Source: Pseudoalteromonas sp. OOF1S-7
Lineage (GTDB): Bacteria; Pseudomonadota; Gammaproteobacteria; Enterobacterales; Alteromonadaceae
Length of the DNA stretch: 64,000 nucleotides
Assembly: GCF_022347765.1 (NCBI RefSeq)
Contig: NZ_JAKRFZ010000001.1
Coordinates: 496,001 to 560,000, forward strand
Direction: 5' to 3'
In this document: piece by piece, positions 1 through 8,855 of the stretch
Position numbering within the stretch: position 1 is the first letter of the stretch
How the letters are laid out: each line of letters begins with the position of its first letter
Program-made: the position numbers and the translations under genes
The notes under the pieces: model-generated
The model's input: only the letters and a program-made list of their open reading frames with translations
Told to the model about the DNA's origin: nothing
The model's database searches: none

Positions 1-111
1 TGTTGTTGGCAGAAGCCGACTCAGAGACACCAAAAAGTGTATGTAACGGGAAGAGCCAGGTTAATGCCCAGCTCTGTTGGATATTTGCCGTATGTCAGGC
101 ACTTGTGTGCG
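1..111. other. Unassigned window edge downstream of pilE
   Basis: These 111 bases follow the stop codon of the last pilus gene (minus strand). Frames on both strands were read; short open stretches exist but none has a start codon, ribosome binding site or recognisable motif. No terminator-like hairpin with a T run was seen, so the pilus operon may continue beyond the window edge. Confidence 0.4.
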
Positions 112-537
112 CTATCGACCCCAGCATCGATCTGCGGTAAACGTTCCTGTACTGCCGCGAATATTTAGATTATTAATGGTCAACGTGGTGCACTCAGTGT
201 CATCTGCCAGCGGCCCACCGCTTGCTGTGGCTCTGATCACGAAAGAATTTAGGTCGTCACCCAGCTCAATCTCCAGTGAGAAATAGTTATTTTCTGTTGT
301 CGCGGGTAACCCCAGTGCCGCCAGTGAGTTGGTGTATTGGCGGTTATCAACAAAATACTGCTCTTGTTTGTTCGCCGCATCCAGTAAAGTTGCTGCTGCT
401 TCAGCTCTGGCAGCGCGTCTGACATATTCCGCATAGCTGGGATAGGCGATACTGGCTAAAATCCCCAGAATAGCGATGGTGATCATCATCTCAACCAGGG
501 TAAATCCCAGTTCTGTGTGCTTAGTTTTTTTCATCAT
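112..537 (-). CDS. pilE: Type IV pilus minor pilin PilE
   Basis: A 141-residue type IV prepilin. A short basic leader ends in Gly, followed by the class III cleavage and assembly motif FTLVEMMITIAILGILA, with Glu at position +5 of the mature protein. This is the substrate pattern of the prepilin peptidase PilD. The C-terminal half carries two cysteines (TECTTL and DRCWG) that could form the D-region disulfide loop of minor pilins. It is the last visible gene of the pilV-W-X-Y1-E operon and its start lies inside the end of pilY1 (17-bp overlap), which implies translational coupling. Minor pilins prime pilus assembly at the inner-membrane platform and place PilY1 at the tip. PilE is preferred over the major pilin PilA because of its position. 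Confidence 0.88.
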   Translation of the reverse strand: MMKKTKHTELGFTLVEMMITIAILGILASIAYPSYAEYVRRAARAEAAATLLDAANKQEQYFVDNRQYTNSLAALGLPATTENNYFSLEIELGDDLNSFVIRATASGGPLADDTECTTLTINNLNIRGSTGTFTADRCWGR

Positions 538-3500
538 GCTCTTCTTTTTTGTAAATGTACAATAGCCGCGTTTGCATTGTGATTGTTACCTCTTTAGAGC
601 CCGTTGGACCACCAACACTGCCATCCGACTTACGATATGGCTCAGCGGCGTCTGGTTCTACCAACTTCACCTTGCCATCAACAACATCACTTGAATTACC
701 GTCATCGAGATGGACAACCGGACTGATCAGCTGAGCTTTAATCGTAGTACTGCCATCTTCCTCGGTATGCTCACTATAGTGCACTCTGGGTGTATCCGGC
801 ACTTCTGCCGTGGTTTGATAACTGCGCTGATCCAGCATCTGCATGCCATAATTGAGGTGCAAAACATACAGCCTACCCTTACCTGCGGTGATCGAGCACT
901 CGTTCACTTCGACACTGGCCGGGGTAAAGGTGGTGTAGTAGGCCACACCGGCAACCACAGTCGCAGCTGCCATCGACTTCTCGCCATTTCCGAGTTTTAA
1001 TTTCCAGCCCTTAGCCGCGCCCAGCTCGACTTCTTTTTCAACAAAGCTATCAAAATCATCGAGGCGGGAATAAAACGGATCATTCGTGACATTCAGCAAA
1101 TCCGACGAACGGATAACATCCGGTCTCGTCTCTCGGTCGAATGATCGGGTTTTGGTATTTTCATCCCTAATCATGTAGAGAAAGTCTTGCACTGAGGTGG
1201 ACGTAGGCTTAGCCCGGTTACCACTGCCAATCAGAAGACCATCATAGGGGATATCCCGACGGATTGTTACCGTCTGACCGTTTACCGTTTTGGTTGAGAC
1301 CTTAGAGAAATAGGTGCGAGCAACCACCGGACGATAGAAAAAACGCCGTTCATTATTGTCGGTGTTACCACTGAGGTTGGCCAGCTGAAAATGAGTCCAG
1401 GGGGTTTCACTGTCATTGGGTTTGGTGCCAGGTAAGTCAAACCGCCACACTCCGCCTCCGGTATCGGAGGCATATATACGGTCTATATAACCGTCGTAAT
1501 CAGAGTCAACCGTGCTGACGTCAGCAGCGATACTGTGTTTGCCCTTGAAGCCGTTGTCGGCGGTCAAGCTCCAAAATGGTTTACCGGTTTCGATGTCAAC
1601 GATGTAAATCCCGCGGCCTTTATTGTCCTCGGAAAACAAGGCATTGTCTTTATTGGTGTCATATCCGCCACCAAAGATAATCACCGGTGTATCAGGCTTT
1701 GCCTTAATAAAAGTGACCTGAGGCTTAGACCAGGTTTGCGCTAACTGCTCGTAAGGTGCCACACCGCCTTTTATCGGCCCCCCCCAAAGTAACCTGGGGT
1801 TATCTGGCGAGGTAATATCAAAACCATAATATTCATTACCGCCACGGCGCATACCCACAATGAGCCACACCCGCTCACCGCTGCCAACCATACCATCATC
1901 ATTTTTATCCCAGAAGTACACCGTAATTGGACCATCGACCCCGTAGAGTTTAGTGTCATCCTGACGATCCATTTGCGGCTTAAGGATATCTAACAATGAG
2001 CCAGGTACAAATGCCCAGCTTTCGGTGACCGTATCGCCATTATCTTTGAACATATGTAAAAAACCGGCATTGGTGCCGACAATCACCCGCTGATCACCAT
2101 TGCCATAGTCAATGGTTACTGGCCTTGAGTGCAGCGGATCACCAAAAATCGTACTGCGCCGATCCTGAGTAGAATTGTTATTGTTCTCATCATTAACATC
2201 AATTCCCCGGGACCAGTTAATCACATTGGGCAGTACGGCGGCATTATCCACTGAAAACAAGGTGCTAAGTCTGGCCAAATCTCCGCCCGCCGCAATCAAC
2301 GCGGTGGCATAGTCAAACGACATTAAGGTGCCTTTACCATAGTCTGAGTAGATCTTACGCGTGGTTTGCCTGGACAGTTGATAATTCACGCCCCCGACGC
2401 CCACCTTAGAGCCATCTTTTGAGCCAGGCTGAGACCAGTAAGTCGTGACGTTATCAGCGATGGTCCCTTCTTCGTTAATGGCATGACTACTGCTCCCCAT
2501 ACCGTGGATCACAGATCCTTTCACCTTGAGTTTTTTGAGATTACCGCGCCAGCGGGTATGGGTTTCAGGGTAAAACATGGTGTAGTAGATTGAATCCCCA
2601 CTGCGACTTAAGTCTGAACTACTGGTTGACACCGAGGGCGACGAAAAGCTGTCGCTTTTTTCGCGAATATTCGTAATGGTGGCTTTCAGTGCCTCAGACA
2701 GCTCCGAAGCTGTATTGGCATGCTTATATTCCCCGCCACCATCCAGTGCGGTTTGTTCCAGCAAGGCTTTACCAGCATTCGACATCCCGGTACCAAACCC
2801 AATGGTATAGGTGCGGGCGAAATCTTGCTCCAGTGGTGTGGCTGGGTAAAGGTCAACCTGGGTTTCCGGGGTGCCCCTCATAACCTTAGCCAGTGAATTC
2901 AGGTAGTTGTTCGACACTCTGCTCGGCGTAGTACCAAAAGTAGACACATATTTATTATAGATATCCGTATTGCGCGCCGAATCACTGGTGGGGTCGCCGT
3001 CGGTCATCAGGATAATATTAGTCGAGGTATCACAACGCTTAGGCGCCAGTGGATCCGGCCTGAACGGCGAAATATAAACCCCATTGCTTTCAATGCTGCG
3101 GTCACGATCACTCTTATCTCGACCATATAAGACGTTCTTTCCGGTCAGATAAAGGTATGCCTCCCACAGGGTTTCAGACAGAGGCGTATTGCCGCTGGCC
3201 GGCAGGTTAGCAATTTTACTTTTCAAGGTTGTCTGACTGGCCCCCAAACCATTTAATACATAGCCGCCAGAGCTGGAATACAAACGCATCAGGCCGATAT
3301 CAAAGTCGGGGTTCTCATCGACCAGCGTCGTAATGGCGTCCTGGGCAACTTTCAGGCGGCTGTCACCACAATTTGACTCCCGGTACCAGCCATTGCGCAC
3401 CTTATAACAGCGCTTACTGGTCTTTGATGAATCAAAGCAGTCGATGCTACGAAACCGTCCGCTGCGATATTCGTAGCAGCGCTGGCCGTCTTTAACATCC

Positions 3501-3649
3501 CACGCCATACTGCCGGAGGTATCAAACACAACCAATACCCGCGATTTTTCTGAATTCGAAATATCGTGCTTTACAAACAGTTCAATGTCTTCGGCCTGGG
3601 TGCTGAATATCAGTAAAGCGCTCAGGGCAAGTAGGATTCTGTGCCACAT
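521..3649 (-). CDS. pilY1: Type IV pilus tip adhesin / assembly factor PilY1
   Basis: A 1042-residue secreted protein with a Sec signal peptide (about residues 1-19, ending TQA). A von Willebrand A domain follows, with the MIDAS motif DTSGS at residues 43-47 and a second metal-site region near ILMTDGD. The C-terminal half (from about residue 500) is the PilC/PilY1 beta-propeller, with EF-hand-like calcium loops such as DKNDDG and DSDYDG; these match the Ca site known to control pilus retraction in Pseudomonas aeruginosa PilY1. It is slightly shorter than the 1161-residue P. aeruginosa protein. An unusual feature is a cysteine-rich duplicated insert right after the MIDAS motif (residues 57-94). 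It shares one base with pilX and overlaps pilE. It probably caps the pilus and acts in adhesion and surface sensing. Confidence 0.92.
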   Translation of the reverse strand: MWHRILLALSALLIFSTQAEDIELFVKHDISNSEKSRVLVVFDTSGSMAWDVKDGQRCYEYRSGRFRSIDCFDSSKTSKRCYKVRNGWYRESNCGDSRLKVAQDAITTLVDENPDFDIGLMRLYSSSGGYVLNGLGASQTTLKSKIANLPASGNTPLSETLWEAYLYLTGKNVLYGRDKSDRDRSIESNGVYISPFRPDPLAPKRCDTSTNIILMTDGDPTSDSARNTDIYNKYVSTFGTTPSRVSNNYLNSLAKVMRGTPETQVDLYPATPLEQDFARTYTIGFGTGMSNAGKALLEQTALDGGGEYKHANTASELSEALKATITNIREKSDSFSSPSVSTSSSDLSRSGDSIYYTMFYPETHTRWRGNLKKLKVKGSVIHGMGSSSHAINEEGTIADNVTTYWSQPGSKDGSKVGVGGVNYQLSRQTTRKIYSDYGKGTLMSFDYATALIAAGGDLARLSTLFSVDNAAVLPNVINWSRGIDVNDENNNNSTQDRRSTIFGDPLHSRPVTIDYGNGDQRVIVGTNAGFLHMFKDNGDTVTESWAFVPGSLLDILKPQMDRQDDTKLYGVDGPITVYFWDKNDDGMVGSGERVWLIVGMRRGGNEYYGFDITSPDNPRLLWGGPIKGGVAPYEQLAQTWSKPQVTFIKAKPDTPVIIFGGGYDTNKDNALFSEDNKGRGIYIVDIETGKPFWSLTADNGFKGKHSIAADVSTVDSDYDGYIDRIYASDTGGGVWRFDLPGTKPNDSETPWTHFQLANLSGNTDNNERRFFYRPVVARTYFSKVSTKTVNGQTVTIRRDIPYDGLLIGSGNRAKPTSTSVQDFLYMIRDENTKTRSFDRETRPDVIRSSDLLNVTNDPFYSRLDDFDSFVEKEVELGAAKGWKLKLGNGEKSMAAATVVAGVAYYTTFTPASVEVNECSITAGKGRLYVLHLNYGMQMLDQRSYQTTAEVPDTPRVHYSEHTEEDGSTTIKAQLISPVVHLDDGNSSDVVDGKVKLVEPDAAEPYRKSDGSVGGPTGSKEVTITMQTRLLYIYKKEEHDEKN

Positions 3650-4143
3650 TATTGATTCTCCCGATTACTCATTACCTCTTGCGCAATACCAATTACTACG
3701 GTTACCTGATGTCGCGACTGGTCGCCATACTGCACGCTGCTTTCCACTTCAGTCACGACACAGCTCAGTCCGTTAGTAAAATTAAAAACACGAGGACATT
3801 CCAGTAACAACTCACCACTGTTGAGATTTTCCTGCAAGCTTTCCAGTTCAAGCTCTTCATCTTCGTGTATTAATCGACTGGTCATTTCACCGTCGTCATT
3901 CTCAAACCGACCATTGAGCGAGTTAAATACACTGGCACCAAGTAGCGCTTTCTCCCGCGCGATGATCCGCTGTACCTCGCCCATTAATAAGGCTTCGGCC
4001 GCTTCACGCTCCTGCGCCGCATTGGTCACTTTGATGTCAATGGTACTGCTGCTCATCAGGGTCACGGCAACACTCATTACGGCCACAATAAGCACCATAG
4101 AAACAATCAACACCATACCCTGCTGTTTATGTGCCATTACCAT
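3649..4143 (-). CDS. pilX: Type IV pilus assembly protein PilX
   Basis: A 164-residue PilX-type minor pilin. The N-terminus HKQQGMVLIVSMVLIVAVMSVA shows the Gly-Met variant of the prepilin cleavage site and a hydrophobic helix. As is typical of PilX, it lacks the canonical Phe-Thr-Leu-Val-Glu. The segment NAAQEREAAEALLMGEVQRI fits the PilX N-terminal family, where a helical stalk contacts PilV and PilW. It overlaps pilW by 7 bp upstream and pilY1 by 1 bp downstream, so the operon is tightly coupled. Two cysteines (ECPRV and LSCVV) could pair. The assignment rests on motif plus operon position; sequence conservation in this family is low. Confidence 0.85.
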   Translation of the reverse strand: MVMAHKQQGMVLIVSMVLIVAVMSVAVTLMSSSTIDIKVTNAAQEREAAEALLMGEVQRIIAREKALLGASVFNSLNGRFENDDGEMTSRLIHEDEELELESLQENLNSGELLLECPRVFNFTNGLSCVVTEVESSVQYGDQSRHQVTVVIGIAQEVMSNRENQ

Positions 4144-5114
4144 GTCGAGATCCCCATGTTATAAAGCTGAATGGTGGTCGAGAACACCGTACGCCGATAG
4201 TTATCGTTGAAGGTTAAGGTACGCCTGTCCGGGTCATTGCCAAGCGTGTACGTCTGGCTTTTTAACTCGAGGCCCGCGTCGGACTCTAATACCCGAACCA
4301 GCGCAATGATCTGAACTGTTAAAATACCACCCGAGCGCTCCCAGTCACCCGCTGTCATGTCCTGTGTACTGCGGTAGGTGTCCACCCGGCTGTCACCATT
4401 GCTATCCAGACCGAACAAGTAACGAATGTCCTCAACGCCTTCTATCACGGCCTCTTTCGTCATGCCACCCGCCACCGTCAATCTTCTGCGCATTAAAATG
4501 GGTGTCGTGACCGTTTGGCCATTGATGCGAATGGGCTGTTCTTCAATGTAGTAAACATGATGGCTGTATGGCCATAACGTGGCGTTATTGGTCGGCAATC
4601 CACCATAAGCATCCCCCGCCACAAACGTGCCCTGCTCCTGCTGCGCAATAAAATAGTAGCGGTTATTTTCTACGTCGTTATCATCTGTGATCTGTCGACC
4701 TTCAAGAAACTTGAGCTGTAATACCTCAGTGTTATTTTTGGCGCCGGAGATACAAGTCAGCGCGGTGCCGCTTGTTTGGGTTGCAAAAACAGAGCGAAAG
4801 TTAGTCTGATCCGTATTCGGAAAGCTGCCATTGTTAAGACCGCCAAAGCAGTCGTTGACGGGGTTAGCCGGACTGGTTGAATTGTTCGTGGTCAGTCCTT
4901 TATCGTAAAATGTGCCCCAAAAACCAACCTGTTCAATATCGCGTCGCAACAGAGTCAGTGTCAGGCGACCGACCTCCTGCAACTCACCAATGGCCATCGT
5001 ATCGCGGGTCGTCACTTTCATACTGACATAAGCAGTCACGACACCACCAAGCAGGAGTGCGCCAATGAACATGGAGATCAGTAGCTCAACCAAAGTGAAA
5101 CCTGAGCGTCTCAT
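4137..5114 (-). CDS. pilW: Type IV pilus minor pilin PilW
   Basis: A 325-residue prepilin with a very short leader, MRRSG, followed by FTLVELLISMFIGALLLGGV, the canonical prepilin peptidase site with Glu5. The length and the GFWG segment after the N-terminal helix are typical of PilW, the largest of the minor pilins. In other gammaproteobacteria PilV, PilW and PilX form the priming complex that initiates pilus assembly and recruits PilY1 and PilE. One base separates it from pilV upstream and it overlaps pilX by 7 bp. Expected location is the inner membrane before assembly, then the pilus tip. Confidence 0.88.
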   Translation of the reverse strand: MRRSGFTLVELLISMFIGALLLGGVVTAYVSMKVTTRDTMAIGELQEVGRLTLTLLRRDIEQVGFWGTFYDKGLTTNNSTSPANPVNDCFGGLNNGSFPNTDQTNFRSVFATQTSGTALTCISGAKNNTEVLQLKFLEGRQITDDNDVENNRYYFIAQQEQGTFVAGDAYGGLPTNNATLWPYSHHVYYIEEQPIRINGQTVTTPILMRRRLTVAGGMTKEAVIEGVEDIRYLFGLDSNGDSRVDTYRSTQDMTAGDWERSGGILTVQIIALVRVLESDAGLELKSQTYTLGNDPDRRTLTFNDNYRRTVFSTTIQLYNMGISTW

Positions 5115-5115
5115 C

Positions 5116-5682
5116 TTAATCCCTCACCAGAATATAGCTGTTGATGCTAACCACACGCCGAAAGTCATTGTTATCGCCACAAATGATGGCCTGATTGGTC
5201 GCATTCATTTCAAATGCCTGACGCCCAGCCCAGGCGACGCTCACGGTGACGTTGAACCCCCGGCCCTGAGAACCCGGCACCAGGGCAGTGGTAATGCACA
5301 CTGTCGTATCGTCAAGTGAGCCGGTGTTTTCACGGGCCTGGATGGCCATGATCCATTGCTCCAGATCCATGGCCGCAATTTCTGCGTTGGTGCAGACGTT
5401 ACTGAAGCAGCTATTGTTGCCGCTCACCGTCGCGGTGCTGCTAAACACTTGTTGGTACTGGTTACCCAGGTTACTGGTGTCGTTGCTGCGGATCCGCTGC
5501 ATAATATCACCAGCCAGAGCGACAGCAGCGGCGCGTTGCATAGAATCGAAACTGGCTTGCTTGGCTTTTGCCTGCAGTGCCACCGCGCCCAGCAGGCCAA
5601 AGCTCAGCACCATAAACGCGATAAGCGATTCTAAAAGCGTAAAGCCGCGATTTGCGTTAATGTACACAGTGTTTGCCATCAT
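5116..5682 (-). CDS. pilV: Type IV pilus modification/minor pilin PilV
   Basis: A 188-residue prepilin, first gene of the visible minor pilin operon. The leader MMANTVYINANRG is followed by FTLLESLIAFMVLSFGLLG, a prepilin peptidase site with Glu5. The block GLLGAVALQAKAKQASFDS is characteristic of PilV. Cysteines at CFSNVC, TVCITT and IICGD could stabilise the globular head. No FimT/FimU gene lies in front of it; a fimT could follow pilE outside the window, as in some relatives. A weak -10/-35 and a LytTR-type operator precede it in the 95-bp gap to the regulator gene. Confidence 0.87.
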   Translation of the reverse strand: MMANTVYINANRGFTLLESLIAFMVLSFGLLGAVALQAKAKQASFDSMQRAAAVALAGDIMQRIRSNDTSNLGNQYQQVFSSTATVSGNNSCFSNVCTNAEIAAMDLEQWIMAIQARENTGSLDDTTVCITTALVPGSQGRGFNVTVSVAWAGRQAFEMNATNQAIICGDNNDFRRVVSINSYILVRD

Positions 5683-5710
5683 TTTTCAAAGTTGGTTTGC
5701 TCCACTACAT

Positions 5711-5739
5711 AGTATAATGAATCACTTCGTCATGAACCC
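5711..5739 (-). promoter_or_regulatory. Candidate promoter of the pilVWXY1E operon
   Basis: On the minus strand a good -10 hexamer TATACT (5711-5716) is preceded 17 bp upstream by a poor -35 hexamer GGGTTC (5734-5739). A strong -10 with a weak -35 is the usual pattern of an activator-dependent promoter. Paired activator half-sites begin 9 bp further upstream. The predicted start lies about 20 bp before the pilV ATG. Confidence 0.4.
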
Positions 5740-5748
5740 GGTCGTGGG

Positions 5749-5778
5749 CTCAACGGTCAATCAGCTGGGTTCAATGGT
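5749..5778 (-). promoter_or_regulatory. Candidate LytTR (AlgR-like) operator upstream of pilV
   Basis: Two direct repeats on the minus strand, ACCATTGAA (5770-5778) and ACCGTTGAG (5749-5757), are separated by exactly 12 bp. The proximal copy fits the published LytTR consensus [TA][AC][CA]GTTN[AG][TG] at all positions and the distal copy at seven of nine. The distal repeat overlaps the stop codon of the LytTR regulator gene. In P. aeruginosa AlgR activates the homologous fimU-pilVWXY1Y2E operon, so this is probably the binding site of the adjacent regulator. Confidence 0.55.
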
Positions 5779-6452
5779 CAGAACAATGATTTAAAACTGG
5801 CTGCTGCGCGTCGGCTCACCGTGATTGGCTCAGCAAACCCCGCCAGCCTGACCCGGTGACTACCCTCAACGGATTCCAGGCTCAGTACCGCTTGTTTTTT
5901 CACTAAGGTATTTCTGTGCACTTGCACAAAGTGCCGTGGGTACGCAGTCATTAATTTTTTTAAAGGAATATCAATGAGCGCTTCACCGCCGGTAAAATAG
6001 ATGTGGGTATAACGCTCATCACTTCTGGCAACAAGAATATCGGATACCGCCACCCAGCGTGTATCATGACCCACCTGATATTGCAGACGTTGCATTTTTT
6101 CACCATAGATATGTTCCAGTAGCGCTAACAGACGCTCTTTATCTATTGGCTTAACCAGATAGCCTTCAGCCAGCAAATCAAACGCGCGCATAGCATGTTC
6201 GGCAAATGCGGTAACGAAAACAATTTTACATGCAGGCATCTGCTGCCTGAGCTGGTCGGCGACCTCAAGCCCATCGATGCCTGGCATAGCAATATCCAGA
6301 AATACTAAATCCGGTGACGTACGCGCACATAACTGTAACGCCTCAGTGCCATCGGCGGCCTCTGCCACACAGGTAAAATGATCAAACTCCGACATCAATC
6401 GCCGTAATCGCCGCCTGGCGATTGGTTCATCATCTAAAATCAGATAATTCAT
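5778..6452 (-). CDS. algR: LytTR-family response regulator, AlgR-like
   Basis: A 224-residue response regulator. Receiver domain at residues 1-115: acidic pair D7/D8, phospho-acceptor D53 in FLDIAMPGIDG, Thr in FVTAF and Lys in VKPID. The C-terminal LytTR DNA-binding domain (about 125-224) has the features TRWVAVSDILVARSDERYTHIYF and HRNTLV. It overlaps the sensor gene by 23 bp and would be phosphorylated by it. The gene lies directly upstream of the pilus operon, and a LytTR-type repeat sits at its 3' end. AlgR is the best-studied relative; orthology is inferred from domain order and from the linked pilus genes. Confidence 0.83.
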   Translation of the reverse strand: MNYLILDDEPIARRRLRRLMSEFDHFTCVAEAADGTEALQLCARTSPDLVFLDIAMPGIDGLEVADQLRQQMPACKIVFVTAFAEHAMRAFDLLAEGYLVKPIDKERLLALLEHIYGEKMQRLQYQVGHDTRWVAVSDILVARSDERYTHIYFTGGEALIDIPLKKLMTAYPRHFVQVHRNTLVKKQAVLSLESVEGSHRVRLAGFAEPITVSRRAAASFKSLF

Positions 6453-7473
6453 AAGCTCCGGTGTCAGGTAAAAGGATGGTTGCTACGAATTTATCATTAT
6501 CTCGCTCAATCCTCAAACTAGCCCGGCGGTGATAGTACAGAGACAGTCGTTTATCGATGTTTTTAGTCGCAATGCCATTGCCACTGGAATGATGTACTGA
6601 ATGAGGCAGGGGGTTAATAACGCGTAATGAAATGACATTGTTAACTTGCTCAATCTGAATCGTAATGGTGCCGCCTTGTATACGCTTTTCTATACCATGC
6701 AATACCGCATTTTCGACCAATGGTTGAAGTGTCAGTGTCGGAATAGGCACACTCAGTAGCGTGTCGTCAATTTGCCAATGGACCTGTAGCCTGTGCTCAA
6801 AACGAAAACGTTCCAGGTTAAGATAATCTTTTGTCAATGCCACTTCATCGGCAATGGTATGCCATTTTTTTTCCGCAAAGGATACCCGCATCAGGCGTGC
6901 CAATAATAATGCAGCCTGCTCTGCATCGGAAGCATTTTCATGAGTTAGTTCGGCCAGTGTATTGAGGGTATTATGCAAAAAATGTGGCCTGATCCGTGCC
7001 TGTAAGGCATCAATCTCTGCCCGTGCTGCCAGCTCTAGCGCATTCACATTATCGATATAGATAGACATGAAATACAGCAAGATCACCACGACAAAACAAC
7101 AAATGGCACTGTGGCTAAACACGGGGCCCCAGTCTATCGGCACATGGGAAGACAAAGGCGTGAACTGGATCCCAATACTCAACCCAATACACACGCTGAT
7201 AAACACCACAAATACGATACTCAGCTCAAACACGCCATTTTGTCGTGGTTTAGATACTTTAAAAGCACTGATCAGTGCAATGATAGCCAAAGATAACAAG
7301 GCGTTACTGTGGGTAAATAAGCTCACCAGGCCCAGTGTCAGCCAGAAGTCATCATAATCGGCGAGTGTGTAAATAAAAGAAAGGGATTGCGAGGCGATCA
7401 GCATGGCTAACACGCCTCGTTCAGACACCATGGCTTTTAATAGTCCCAGGCCGATGGCCTCTGACTTATCCAT
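6430..7473 (-). CDS. algZ: LytS/AlgZ-type sensor histidine kinase
   Basis: A 347-residue membrane sensor kinase. Four hydrophobic segments occupy about residues 20-140. The His_kinase domain follows, with RIRPHFLHNTLNTLAELTH (phospho-acceptor H164), then an HATPase-like domain with an N-box LVENAVLHGIEKR and a glycine-rich stretch SSGNGIATKNI. This kinase class (HPK8: LytS, AlgZ/FimS) pairs with LytTR regulators. The ligand cannot be told from sequence, and no dedicated sensory domain is visible beyond the membrane segments. It starts 12 bp after ispH ends and overlaps the regulator, so it may be cotranscribed with the ispH block. Confidence 0.82.
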   Translation of the reverse strand: MDKSEAIGLGLLKAMVSERGVLAMLIASQSLSFIYTLADYDDFWLTLGLVSLFTHSNALLSLAIIALISAFKVSKPRQNGVFELSIVFVVFISVCIGLSIGIQFTPLSSHVPIDWGPVFSHSAICCFVVVILLYFMSIYIDNVNALELAARAEIDALQARIRPHFLHNTLNTLAELTHENASDAEQAALLLARLMRVSFAEKKWHTIADEVALTKDYLNLERFRFEHRLQVHWQIDDTLLSVPIPTLTLQPLVENAVLHGIEKRIQGGTITIQIEQVNNVISLRVINPLPHSVHHSSGNGIATKNIDKRLSLYYHRRASLRIERDNDKFVATILLPDTGAYELSDFR

Positions 7474-7485
7474 GGCAGGAGAAGC

Positions 7486-8415
7486 TTACCTGAGCTCAAC
7501 AGGCACGGCGAAAACGACGTTCTCTTCCTGCCCCGGGTTTTCTAACACCGTTTGACCGCCCAGTGCTTTGAGGCGGGCAATGACTTGCTGAACCAGCACT
7601 TCTGGGGCGGATGCCCCAGCAGTGACACCCACTTTGTCAACGCCTTCAAACCAGCTAGCTTCCAGACATTGATCGTCATCAATCAAAAACGCCCTTGTAC
7701 CCATTTTATCGGCAAGTTCACGCAGTCGATTCGAATTGGAGCTGTTTTTTGCTCCGACCACAAGTAACAGGTCAACTTTATTGGCCAAATCTCTGACCGC
7801 ATCCTGACGATTTTGTGTGGCATAGCAAATATCATCTTTACGCGGGCCATGGATCTGAGGAAATTTCTCCCGCAGTGCCTCAATGACATCTGAGGTGTCA
7901 TCCACAGACAGTGTGGTCTGGCTGCAATAGAACAAATTACTGGGATCTTTCACTTCTAAGGTCGCGACATCTTCAGGTGTTTCGACCAGGTAAATCCCAC
8001 CGGCTGGATTATTATACTGGCCCATAGTGCCTTCCACTTCCGGATGTCCGTGGTGACCGATGAGAACACACTCCGTTCCTTTGCGGCTGGCACGGGTTAC
8101 TTCCATATGCACTTTAGTCACCAAAGGACAGGTGGCATCAAACACTTTAAGCTCACGACGCTTAGCTTCCTGACGCACTTGCTGAGATACGCCATGCGCA
8201 CTGAAGATCACAATACTATCGTCAGGTACCTGATCGAGCTCTTCAACAAATACAGCGCCACGCGCTCGTAATCCGTCAACCACATATTTGTTATGTACGA
8301 CTTCGTGACGCACATAAATGGGTTTTTCGAAGATATCCAGTGCACGCTCAACAATGCTGATAGCGCGATCGACACCGGCACAAAAACCACGCGGGTTGGC
8401 GAGTAAGATGTCCAT
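7486..8415 (-). CDS. ispH: 4-hydroxy-3-methylbut-2-enyl diphosphate reductase IspH
   Basis: A 309-residue [4Fe-4S] enzyme that catalyses the last step of the MEP isoprenoid pathway, converting HMBPP to IPP and DMAPP in the cytoplasm. The three cluster cysteines are visible: [10 protein letters not shown] (C12), [11 protein letters not shown] and [10 protein letters not shown]. The HGHPEVEGT block and SNSNRL, which contact substrate, are also present. Length is normal for bacteria. The start overlaps the last base of fkpB by one base, as in the conserved lspA-fkpB-ispH order. Confidence 0.97.
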   Translation of the reverse strand: MDILLANPRGFCAGVDRAISIVERALDIFEKPIYVRHEVVHNKYVVDGLRARGAVFVEELDQVPDDSIVIFSAHGVSQQVRQEAKRRELKVFDATCPLVTKVHMEVTRASRKGTECVLIGHHGHPEVEGTMGQYNNPAGGIYLVETPEDVATLEVKDPSNLFYCSQTTLSVDDTSDVIEALREKFPQIHGPRKDDICYATQNRQDAVRDLANKVDLLLVVGAKNSSNSNRLRELADKMGTRAFLIDDDQCLEASWFEGVDKVGVTAGASAPEVLVQQVIARLKALGGQTVLENPGQEENVVFAVPVELR

Positions 8416-8855
8416 TAGTTTTTCACCTCTAAAATATCGACTTCAAAGGTCACTTTTTGCCCCGCCAATGGGTGATTAAAATCAACGGTAACAGAGTCAC
8501 CGGCGACCTCACGCACCAGGCCTGGCAGCTCAGTACCATCGGGCTGAGTAAAAGCAATGATACTGCCAACCTCGGCCGGAGTATCGGCACCAAACTTACT
8601 GCGATCAACATAATAAATGTTGTCTGGATTTGGCATCCCAAAGGCATCTTGTGGCTCTAGCTCAAACGATTTGCTGTCACCGGCTTGAAGCCCAAGCAGA
8701 CATTTTTCAAAGTTTTCAGTCAGACTGCCGTCACCCATAAAGAGCTTAGCCGGTTTATCATGTACTTTCGTTGAGTCTGCTGCAGAGCCGTCAGCCAGTT
8801 TTATCGAAAAGTGGAATAAAACTTCGGATTGTGGGCCTATTACCTGCTCACTCAT
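8415..8855 (-). CDS. fkpB: FKBP-type peptidyl-prolyl isomerase FkpB (SlpA)
   Basis: A 146-residue SlyD-like FKBP, a cytoplasmic prolyl isomerase and chaperone. Motifs include [12 protein letters not shown] at the N-terminus, the flap segment [20 protein letters not shown], and [20 protein letters not shown] at the C-terminus, the typical insert-in-flap fold. The metal-binding His-rich tail of SlyD is absent, which supports FkpB. It overlaps lspA by 4 bp and ispH by 1 bp within the conserved ileS-lspA-fkpB-ispH operon. Confidence 0.93.
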   Translation of the reverse strand: MSEQVIGPQSEVLFHFSIKLADGSAADSTKVHDKPAKLFMGDGSLTENFEKCLLGLQAGDSKSFELEPQDAFGMPNPDNIYYVDRSKFGADTPAEVGSIIAFTQPDGTELPGLVREVAGDSVTVDFNHPLAGQKVTFEVDILEVKN

